Below, one piece after another: positions 1 through 4,400 of a stretch of 5,266 nucleotides of DNA (positions within the stretch are counted from its first letter, which is position 1; each line of letters starts with the position of its first letter). Below the pieces are notes generated by a model that saw nothing but the letters and a program-made list of their open reading frames with translations, was not told the DNA's origin and made no database searches. The translations under genes and the position numbers were made by a program. The stretch is from Anaerolineaceae bacterium UBA700 (GTDB taxonomy: Bacteria > Chloroflexota > Anaerolineae > Anaerolineales > Anaerolineaceae). The stretch covers positions 17,808 through 23,073 of the forward strand of contig DBMK01000134.1 in assembly GCA_002298885.1 (NCBI GenBank). Direction: 5' to 3'.

Positions 1-40
1 TCTTGGTGTAATTCGTTAAAATTGGTGGTATTCGTGGAAA
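1..40. repeat. Degenerate TTSGTG short repeat at left edge
   Basis: Four copies of a hexamer close to TTSGTG begin at 3, 12, 22 and 31, so the period is 9-10 nt. The copies are TTGGTG, TTCGTT, TTGGTG and TTCGTG, separated by 3-4 A/T-rich bases. The array lies just downstream of the stop codon of the RsmF-like gene (TAA at 47..45 on the minus strand) and may continue beyond the window edge. Degenerate repeats of this kind are common intergenic filler in some environmental bacterial genomes. No terminator-like hairpin is visible in the 44 bases present. Confidence 0.5.
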
Positions 41-44
41 AGTT

Positions 45-1538
45 TTAAATTACTCTCCGCGGAAGCAAATTCTTGAGGCGGCCGGAAAGGACCTTCCCAC
101 GGCCGAGGAGCTGGCCGGTTTCGTCGAAAACGGCGACGATGCTGCCAACTGGGGCGGCGGCATCTGGCCGGCCCTGGATATCTTCGCCGCGCAGCCAGGC
201 CGGGAGCTGGTCCGCGGGTAGGGTGCAGCGCCCGGCGGTAAAGCGCATGCCGCAGCGCGCCACCCATTCGTGCGAGGGGATGAAACCGTCGGGCGCCTGC
301 TCGCCGAAGGGCAAGCCCAGGCTCTGCACGGGCAGGCCGGCAAAGCGCTCGAAAAAGAGGTGGGGGAAAGCATAAATCCTGCCGGCGCGCGACCAGAGCT
401 CCACGCCCCAATCCGCCAGCAGTTGCTCCAGGTCCAACCCATATGCTTGCGACAGGCCCTCGACCAGGTCGGCGGCCGAGCGGCGCCCGAGTTGGGTAAA
501 ACCGGCCTGGGCAAAGGGACGGTCCGGCGCGGGTTGGCTGAACGCCGGCAGCGAGCCGCATTTGGTCAGGCGCGCCGCAAAAAAACCGGCCGTGCCGAAG
601 ACCTGCGGCCACAGGCGGGCGGCATTGGCTACCGCCGGGTCGAAGCGGCGCAGCCCGTCCGCCAACAAGCCCGGCGCCGGCCGGTCCAGGCGGCAGCCCA
701 GGTCGTCGACCTGGAATGCGCCCGGGAATCTCTTGAGCAGTTCGTCCAGAACCCCCTCGTCCTCCTCCGGCGAAAGGGTGCAGGTCGAATACACCACCTG
801 CCCACCCAGCTTGACCGCCCGCAGGGCGCTCTCCAGCAGCCTCGATTGTCGATTCGCCAGCGAAAGCTGCTCGCGATCGCCGATGGCCCGCATGGGGTGG
901 CCCTCGCTGGCGCGCAGGCCCTGCATGCTGCACGGGGCGTCCAGCAGCACCCGGTCGAACGTCTCGGGGTACCAGGCGCCGAATTTTTCACCCGGGAAGT
1001 GGGTGACGGCGCTACTGACCGCCCCCCAGTTCTGGAGCACGATACGCAGGGCAGTAATGCGGTCCTGGCTTGAATCGTTGGCCACCACCAGGCCGCGGTC
1101 GCCGGTGCGGGACAGGATATGGGTGGTCTTGCCCCCGGGCGAAGCCGCCAGGTCCAGCACCAGCGGCGCGTCCAGCCCGTCGAAGTCGAACAGCTCAACC
1201 GGCAGCATCGAGGACGCATCCTGGATGTAGTAGAACCCCAGGCGGTGCTCGATGGTCTGGCTGACCGGCGTCTGCGCTTCCAGCACCCAGCACCCGGCCG
1301 CGCAGAATGGCACCGGACGAGTCTGCCAGCCGTAGCGCTGCGCCCAGCGCTCCAGCGCCGCCTGCGGCTCGCACTTCAACGGATTGGCGCGCAGTGCGGA
1401 ATACAGCGGCCGTTGCAGTTCCTCCAGGAGGGCGCCGAAGGCGTCCGGAGAGAGAAGGGGGCGGAAGCGGGAAAGAGCCGAGTCGATGGAACTGGCGGAT
1501 GAAGAAGGTGCAGGCGAAGAGTGTTTTCGTTTACCCAT
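45..1538 (-). CDS. rsmF: RsmF-like 16S rRNA (cytosine-C5) methyltransferase
   Basis: This 497-residue protein belongs to the NOL1/NOP2/Sun (RsmB/RsmF) family of AdoMet-dependent RNA m5C methyltransferases. The E. coli RsmF (YebU, 479 residues) methylates C1407 of 16S rRNA in the 30S subunit. Seen here: an N-terminal segment with RPLYSALRANPLK and GFYYIQDASSMLP (residues 43-113), which resembles the RsmF N-terminus closely; AdoMet motif I LDLAASPGGKTT (128-139); the acidic N-D pair at 153-154; motif IV DAPCS with Cys203; and motif VI STCTLSPEE with the catalytic Cys253. The C-terminal half (about 345-497) is the PUA-like region and ends in GRLKNLLPRRVI, much like the RLKNSYPREL end of E. coli RsmF. 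The ATG at 1538 has no Shine-Dalgarno and is followed by a Ser/Pro-rich, probably disordered stretch (7-17). Homology starts near residue 30. It lies 87 nt downstream of paralogue A on the same strand, so the two may be co-transcribed. The exact target base is inferred from RsmF; another 16S cytosine is possible. Confidence 0.92.
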   Translation of the reverse strand: MGKRKHSSPAPSSSASSIDSALSRFRPLLSPDAFGALLEELQRPLYSALRANPLKCEPQAALERWAQRYGWQTRPVPFCAAGCWVLEAQTPVSQTIEHRLGFYYIQDASSMLPVELFDFDGLDAPLVLDLAASPGGKTTHILSRTGDRGLVVANDSSQDRITALRIVLQNWGAVSSAVTHFPGEKFGAWYPETFDRVLLDAPCSMQGLRASEGHPMRAIGDREQLSLANRQSRLLESALRAVKLGGQVVYSTCTLSPEEDEGVLDELLKRFPGAFQVDDLGCRLDRPAPGLLADGLRRFDPAVANAARLWPQVFGTAGFFAARLTKCGSLPAFSQPAPDRPFAQAGFTQLGRRSAADLVEGLSQAYGLDLEQLLADWGVELWSRAGRIYAFPHLFFERFAGLPVQSLGLPFGEQAPDGFIPSHEWVARCGMRFTAGRCTLPADQLPAWLRGEDIQGRPDAAAPVGSIVAVFDETGQLLGRGKVLSGRLKNLLPRRVI

Positions 1539-1542
1539 GGGA

Positions 1543-1577
1543 ATTTTCGATTTTCGAATTTCGATTTTCGATTTTCA
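1543..1577. repeat. ATTTTCG heptanucleotide array (5 units)
   Basis: Five consecutive units of 7 nt start at 1543, 1550, 1557, 1564 and 1571. Three are exactly ATTTTCG; the others are AATTTCG and ATTTTCA. The array begins five bases upstream of the RsmF-like start codon (ATG at 1538..1536, minus strand) and occupies the place where a ribosome binding site would normally be. It is separated by six bases from a second heptamer array. It is not a CRISPR, since the units are contiguous and have no spacers. It resembles the short tandemly repeated heptamers (STRR) described in cyanobacteria in design, though not necessarily in origin. Confidence 0.85.
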
Positions 1578-1583
1578 GATATG

Positions 1584-1625
1584 ATTCACGCATCACGTTT
1601 CACTCTTCACGCTTCACGTCTCACG
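1584..1625. repeat. YTTCACG heptanucleotide array (6 units)
   Basis: Six contiguous heptamers start at 1584, 1591, 1598, 1605, 1612 and 1619. They read ATTCACG, CATCACG, TTTCACT, then CTTCACG twice, then TCTCACG. The array abuts the TGA stop codon of paralogue A (1628..1626, minus strand), and the next bases TCACT look like a truncated further unit that supplies the stop codon. With the ATTTTCG array, 77 of the 87 intergenic bases are heptamer repeat. Both arrays share period 7 and a pyrimidine-rich TT-C-G skeleton, so one may have drifted from the other. Confidence 0.85.
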
Positions 1626-2432
1626 TCACTTTTTTACGCAAAACACGATCTCGTCTTCAAACTCCAGCTCGGTCACCTCCCAGCCCAGGCCTTCCAGGTT
1701 GTTGTAGACCAGGCGACGGTGGCCTTCGAGGAGGCTATGACGGCCGGTGAGGCTTTCGGTGGGCAGCGAGATCAACAGCCATTTGACCCGCAGGGCCTGC
1801 CAGAAGGCCCGGTTGCAGCCGTGCTGGCGCTGCTCGAAGCGGTGCGCCTCCTTGAAGAACAACGCCACGTCCGCCTCGACCTGGGGAGGGTCGACCAGCA
1901 CGTCCTGCGCGGCAGCCAGGGGCTGCAGGCCCAGGAGGGAAAAATAATGGTTGATCAGGTCAACCCGGGGTTGGACGATGTCGTAGGCGTAATAACAGGT
2001 GGACACAGGCAGGTCCATCCACGGAAAGCCGAAAGGGTGCAGCCCGCAGGCCAGGTCGAGCAGGGCGCCGGGCCGGCCGGTCACCTGCCACAGGCGCGGG
2101 TAGAAATCCTCCAGGACCGGCAGGCGTTCGTTGGTGGAGGCGTGCGCGCTCAGCAGCTCCCGGCTAACCTGGCGCACGGCTTCCGGGTCCGAAGCAGTGA
2201 AGGCCTCCATGAGCTGCCGGGCCGCCGCCGGGTAATCCGGATCGCCCAGGTAAGGCGCGACGATATTATGCAGCTTCTGGCGCACGGATTTGAGGGCGTC
2301 CTTCTGGCTGCGGTGGCGGGGCAGTTCCTGTTCCAGCAGGTCGCGCACGGTACCAGGCGGCAGGTTCAGGCCGCGGTATTTGCGCGACGAGAGGATGTCG
2401 GCGATCAGGGATTCCAGGGTATTGGATTGCAC
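1626..2432 (-). CDS. Divergent ArmA/RmtB/FmrO-type 16S rRNA methyltransferase (paralogue A)
   Basis: This gene encodes 268 residues from the GTG at 2432. The family (ArmA, RmtA-H, Sgm, FmrO) methylates N7 of G1405 in 16S rRNA and gives high-level resistance to gentamicin- and kanamycin-class drugs. Seen here: an N-terminal ILSSRKYRGL (14-23, like ILASKKYRAL in RmtB), AHASTNERL (96-104), the AdoMet motif LDLACGLHP (125-133), YDI (150-152), ALFFKEAHRFE (190-200) and a C-terminal VKK. Deviations from RmtB and from paralogue B: Asn to His after ACGL, Cys to Tyr before DI, and the SFPxxSLGGRxKGM loop replaced by SLPTESLTGRHSLLEG (222-237). The frame opens at a TTG at 2513, but residues from there lack homology and have no Shine-Dalgarno. 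The GTG gives an exact end-to-end match in length with paralogue B and lies just after a TATAAT. Family membership is firm. The G1405 target is uncertain because the substrate-side loop has changed. Confidence 0.85.
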   Translation of the reverse strand: MQSNTLESLIADILSSRKYRGLNLPPGTVRDLLEQELPRHRSQKDALKSVRQKLHNIVAPYLGDPDYPAAARQLMEAFTASDPEAVRQVSRELLSAHASTNERLPVLEDFYPRLWQVTGRPGALLDLACGLHPFGFPWMDLPVSTCYYAYDIVQPRVDLINHYFSLLGLQPLAAAQDVLVDPPQVEADVALFFKEAHRFEQRQHGCNRAFWQALRVKWLLISLPTESLTGRHSLLEGHRRLVYNNLEGLGWEVTELEFEDEIVFCVKK

Positions 2433-2438
2433 GGGATG

Positions 2439-2444
2439 ATTATA
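2439..2444 (-). promoter_or_regulatory. Candidate -10 box, leaderless start of paralogue A
   Basis: The minus strand carries a perfect TATAAT at 2444..2439, six bases before the GTG start at 2432..2430. Transcription from such a box would begin at or next to the G of the GTG, giving a leaderless mRNA. This fits the lack of a Shine-Dalgarno in front of the gene. The -35 hexamer at 17-nt spacing is TTAGTT, a weak match, so the assignment is tentative. Confidence 0.4.
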
Positions 2445-2517
2445 TTCCGAAACGAGGTGGGAACTAAATATCAGTTGCGACCGTCCTGAATCTGTAAGAT
2501 ACCTTTTATCCAATTAC

Positions 2518-2522
2518 AGGAG
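2518..2522 (+). promoter_or_regulatory. Shine-Dalgarno AGGAG of the META-domain gene
   Basis: AGGAG lies six bases upstream of the ATG at 2529 and fixes this start. A possible TTGCGA (2475-2480) and TAAGAT (2495-2500) lie further upstream, but their 14-nt spacing is poor, so no promoter is called for this gene. Confidence 0.8.
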
Positions 2523-2528
2523 AAAAAC

Positions 2529-3011
2529 ATGAATCGGAAGTACCTCCCGGCGCTGCTTGGCGCATTGTTGATCGTTGTGGTTGGAACTGCGTTGATCGCA
2601 ACGCAAGCTGGCGCAGCCCAAAAACCATCTGCCCAGAGCAACGCCTCGACCGATCCCCAACGGCTGATGATCCCGCGATGGTTCCTGAACTCCTTGACCC
2701 TGGACGGACAGACCATCGAGATCCCGGCTGACCAGCAGAGCATCACGCTCCAGTTTGCCCAAGATGGCAACGCCAACGGAAAAGGCGGCTGCAACGAGTT
2801 CGGCGCCAGCTATACGGCCAGCCCGGACGGCAAGCTGAGTTTTGGTCCAGTGATGGCCACTAAAATGGCCTGCGACAGCTTGATGGTTCAGGAAAATGCT
2901 TATTTCAACGCCCTGGCCAAAGTTGCCCAGTTCAAAACGGAAGGCGGCAAGCTGACCCTTACCTCCGCCGACGGCAAGACCTCCCTGGTCTACCGCATGC
3001 CCCCCAAATAG
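2529..3011 (+). CDS. Secreted META-domain (HslJ-like) protein
   Basis: The protein has 160 residues. Residues 1-30 form a signal peptide or N-terminal anchor: a short basic start (MNRK), a hydrophobic run (about 6-25) and a possible signal-peptidase site after A27-G28-A29, so the protein acts outside the cytoplasmic membrane. A Ser/Gln/Thr-rich linker follows (about 31-48), then one META domain (about 50-158). Its hallmarks are visible: W51 with L-N-S-L, SITLQFAQDG (71-80), the GKGGCNEF motif (84-91), LSFGP (103-107), TKMAC (111-115), E122 with a Y-F-N-A-L helix, then KLTLTSADGK (141-150). Cys88 and Cys115 are the conserved pair. The family includes E. coli HslJ, linked to novobiocin and heat response, but the molecular role of the domain is unknown. 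The gene is divergent from paralogue A, convergent with the DLH operon, and ends 12 bases before a strong hairpin. Confidence 0.9.
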   Translation: MNRKYLPALLGALLIVVVGTALIATQAGAAQKPSAQSNASTDPQRLMIPRWFLNSLTLDGQTIEIPADQQSITLQFAQDGNANGKGGCNEFGASYTASPDGKLSFGPVMATKMACDSLMVQENAYFNALAKVAQFKTEGGKLTLTSADGKTSLVYRMPPK

Positions 3012-3023
3012 AAACTCGTACAC

Positions 3024-3081
3024 GATCTTAAATATGGAGTTCCTGGCGACTTCGCTGCCAGGAACTCCACATTTTAAGATC
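3024..3081. terminator. Strong bidirectional hairpin terminator
   Basis: A perfect 13-bp stem (TGGAGTTCCTGGC at 3035-3047 pairing with 3057-3069) encloses a 9-nt loop. An outer 9-bp A/T-rich stem (GATCTTAAA at 3024-3032 pairing with 3073-3081) extends it past a small internal bulge. Both strands offer A-rich and T-rich flanks, so it can stop transcription from both sides. It sits exactly between the convergent META-domain gene (ends 3011) and the small MCTMI gene, and overlaps the latter's TGA stop (3082..3080) by two bases. Confidence 0.88.
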
Positions 3082-3361
3082 AGACATTGGCCTGCTTTTC
3101 CAGGTAGCCGCCGCCTTCAGCCTGCTTCAATACCGCCTGGATGGTTTCGACCAGGGCACGGGCGGCCTCCACACTGAGTTCTACCGCCACGCGCGCCCCG
3201 GGACCCTGGGCCTCGTTCACAAAGTCGATGTTGAGGGCATGCTCGAACGGAGCATCGAAAGGATGATCGTAGGATACGTCGGCTTCCTTGAGGCTGAACC
3301 AGCCGCTGGCGGCCTTGCCGCTGCCTTCAATCTTGATCTGCCTGGCAATCATGGTGCACAT
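3080..3361 (-). CDS. Small conserved MCTMI protein of unknown function (DUF6295-like)
   Basis: The protein has 93 residues, with no signal peptide or membrane segment. It starts MCTMIARQIKIEGSGK, followed by GWFSLKEADVSYDHP (20-34), HALNIDFVN (41-49), ARVAVELS (56-63) and a C-terminal helix (about 64-81). From memory this matches a small family of unknown function, DUF6295; the label was not verified. No catalytic motif is evident. Residues 8-12, 27-31, 42-49 and 56-62 look like strands, suggesting a compact alpha/beta fold. The frame opens one codon earlier with TTG (3364), but the ATG at 3361 is preferred: it lies 8 bases after AGGAGG and gives the family's usual MCTMI start. It is the second gene of an operon with the DLH-family gene, whose stop codon is part of this Shine-Dalgarno region. 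Confidence 0.85.
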   Translation of the reverse strand: MCTMIARQIKIEGSGKAASGWFSLKEADVSYDHPFDAPFEHALNIDFVNEAQGPGARVAVELSVEAARALVETIQAVLKQAEGGGYLEKQANV

Positions 3362-3369
3362 CAATTATT

Positions 3370-3375
3370 CCTCCT
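3370..3375 (-). promoter_or_regulatory. AGGAGG ribosome binding site overlapping upstream stop
   Basis: A full AGGAGG (3375..3370, minus strand) precedes the ATG at 3361 by 8 bases and overlaps the TAG stop (3376..3374) of the DLH-family gene. Ribosomes ending the upstream gene finish on this site, so translation of the small protein is very likely coupled to that of the hydrolase. Confidence 0.88.
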
Positions 3376-4147
3376 AGCTGTGACCGATGTTGGTTTTGAG
3401 ATATTTTTCCAGGAAGGCAAAGACCTTGTTCCAGCCGTCTACGGCCTGCTCCTGGCGGTACGACGGCCTGTGCTGGTAGAAGAAACCATGTCCGGCTCCC
3501 GGGTAGCGGTAAAACTCGTATGTCTTGCCGTACTGCTTCAGTTCCTGCTCGTGGCGGTTGACCTGATCGGGGTTGGGGCCCTGATCCTCGTCCCCGAACA
3601 GTCCCAGGACCGGGCAGGTCAGGTCCTTGGTAAAGCTGAGCGGCGCAAATGGCTGGTTGGACGAAAGCTCCTCGTCCTTCATCACCACCCGCGCTCCCCA
3701 GCAGTCGACAACGGCGGAGAAGAGCGGCACGCGGCAAGCGGTCAAGTAGGCGTGGCGACCGCCCGAACAAGTGCCAAAGATGGCTATTTTGCCGTTGGCA
3801 ATGGGCAGAGCCTGCAGGAAGCGCGCCGCCCCTTCCAGATCGCCAACGACCTGGTCGTCCGGGATGCCGCCGGCGGCGCGCACCTTGGCGGCCACATCTT
3901 CGGGCGTGCCATGGCCGGCTCGAAAGTACAGGTTGGGGCAAAGGGTGGCGTAGCCCTGGCGAGCAAAGCGCAGGGTGACTTCCTTGTACCAATCGTCCCA
4001 GCCTGGCATGTGATGGGCCAGAACCAGGCCTGGAAAGGGCCCGGCGCCTAGCGGGCGGGCAAAATAAGCATTGATTTCGCGACCCTCAAAGCCCTTTATA
4101 GTGATTGTCTCCGCCAGCAAGCTTTCGTACACATCGGTCTGGTACAT
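3374..4147 (-). CDS. Dienelactone-hydrolase-family alpha/beta hydrolase
   Basis: The protein has 257 residues, is cytosolic (no signal peptide) and is close in length to classical dienelactone hydrolase (about 236). It has an alpha/beta-hydrolase fold with a thiol nucleophile: G-T-C-S-G-G (125-130) puts Cys127 at the nucleophile elbow, where dienelactone hydrolase has G-Y-C-L-G-G. Asp188 in LFGDEDQG (183-190) and His220 in PGAGHGFF (216-223) complete the triad. The oxyanion-side strand reads LVLAHHMPGWDDW (41-53). Classical enzymes have a Glu just after the strand, whereas His46 sits here, so activation of the Cys may differ. Substrates of the wider family include enol-lactones and carboxylic esters; the substrate here cannot be told, and no aromatic-degradation genes lie nearby. 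The ATG at 4147 has GGAG 8 bases upstream. It leads an operon with the small MCTMI gene 12 bases downstream. Confidence 0.9.
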   Translation of the reverse strand: MYQTDVYESLLAETITIKGFEGREINAYFARPLGAGPFPGLVLAHHMPGWDDWYKEVTLRFARQGYATLCPNLYFRAGHGTPEDVAAKVRAAGGIPDDQVVGDLEGAARFLQALPIANGKIAIFGTCSGGRHAYLTACRVPLFSAVVDCWGARVVMKDEELSSNQPFAPLSFTKDLTCPVLGLFGDEDQGPNPDQVNRHEQELKQYGKTYEFYRYPGAGHGFFYQHRPSYRQEQAVDGWNKVFAFLEKYLKTNIGHS

Positions 4148-4200
4148 AATTTAAACTCCAACTTTTTTGATCAACTTTATATATATTGCAGTACTGACCG

Positions 4201-4229
4201 ATTATAGGCTGAATCGGATCCGTTTTCAA
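4201..4229 (-). promoter_or_regulatory. Sigma70-type promoter of the DLH operon
   Basis: On the minus strand TTGAAA (4229..4224) and a perfect TATAAT (4206..4201) are separated by exactly 17 bases. This is the best promoter in the window. The start of transcription would be near 4194, leaving a leader of about 46 nt that ends in GGAG (4159..4156), 8 bases before the ATG. The leader contains an alternating TA run near 4178-4186 and no evident riboswitch. Confidence 0.75.
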
Positions 4230-4268
4230 CATGAAATACTATTCATTTCTTTTAACTGCTCAGCCGGA

Positions 4269-4372
4269 TCACATGATTATCGCCAATGGTAAGAATGAGC
4301 GAATAATCCGAATAAAATCACAAAACTATTCGTCTTATTCGCCTACTTGCACCATTCGCGATAAATTTATGA
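4269..4372. repeat. Long imperfect inverted repeat built from ATTCG units
   Basis: An inverted repeat is centred between 4320 and 4321. In fixed register, 28 of 37 positions in the arm 4278-4314 are Watson-Crick complementary to 4327-4363, and weaker pairing reaches 4269/4372. The perfect parts are GCGAATAA (4299-4306) with TTATTCGC (4335-4342) and CGAATA (4309-4314) with TATTCG (4327-4332); the loop is 12 nt. Each arm holds four ATTCG-like units spaced 9, 8 and 9 nt, mirrored on the other arm. It lies between the 3' end of paralogue B and the DLH promoter, so it could fold in the 3' tail of the paralogue B transcript. There is no U-tract, so it is not a classical terminator. Confidence 0.7.
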
Positions 4373-4380
4373 CCTTTTCA

Positions 4381-4396
4381 GAACCACCACTGAGTC
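4381..4396. repeat. CACCACTGAGTC direct repeat, copy 1
   Basis: The exact 12-mer CACCACTGAGTC is at 4385-4396; extended to 16 bases, 14 match the second copy. It lies 4 bases beyond the stop codon (TAG, 4403..4401) of paralogue B. The second copy is in the same orientation just upstream of that gene, so the pair brackets the gene. Confidence 0.7.
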
Positions 4397-4400
4397 GTTA

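Larger units (their letters stand above)
4148..4400. other. AT-rich intergenic region
   Basis: These 253 bases between the DLH operon and paralogue B are clearly more AT-rich than the genes. They hold the DLH leader and promoter, the ATTCG inverted repeat and, at 4381-4396, one copy of a short direct repeat. The open frame starting at 4231 on the plus strand is not considered a gene: it has no ribosome binding site, runs antisense into paralogue B and resembles no known family. Confidence 0.7.

Noticed and set aside
270..1073. 267-codon plus-strand open frame opposite the RsmF-like gene
   Set aside because: This is a GC-rich shadow frame. The minus strand carries all NOL1/NOP2/Sun motifs over the same bases.
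1543..1625. CRISPR array
   Set aside because: The units are only 7 nt and contiguous with no spacers, and no cas gene is present.
1521..2489. 322-codon plus-strand open frame opposite paralogue A
   Set aside because: Its start lies inside the RsmF-like gene and heptamer array. It is antisense to a protein with clear family motifs and resembles no known family itself.
2433..2513. N-terminal extension of paralogue A from the TTG at 2513
   Set aside because: The 27 extra residues have no counterpart in RmtB or paralogue B, there is no Shine-Dalgarno, and the candidate TATAAT lies inside this stretch.
3239..4051. 270-codon plus-strand open frame opposite the DLH-family gene
   Set aside because: The minus strand encodes the complete catalytic triad and has a promoter and ribosome binding site. 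The plus-strand product has no recognisable domain.
4299..4342. Rho-independent terminator for paralogue B
   Set aside because: The stem is stable only in part, has an internal mismatch and a 12-nt loop, and lacks a following U-tract on the minus strand.
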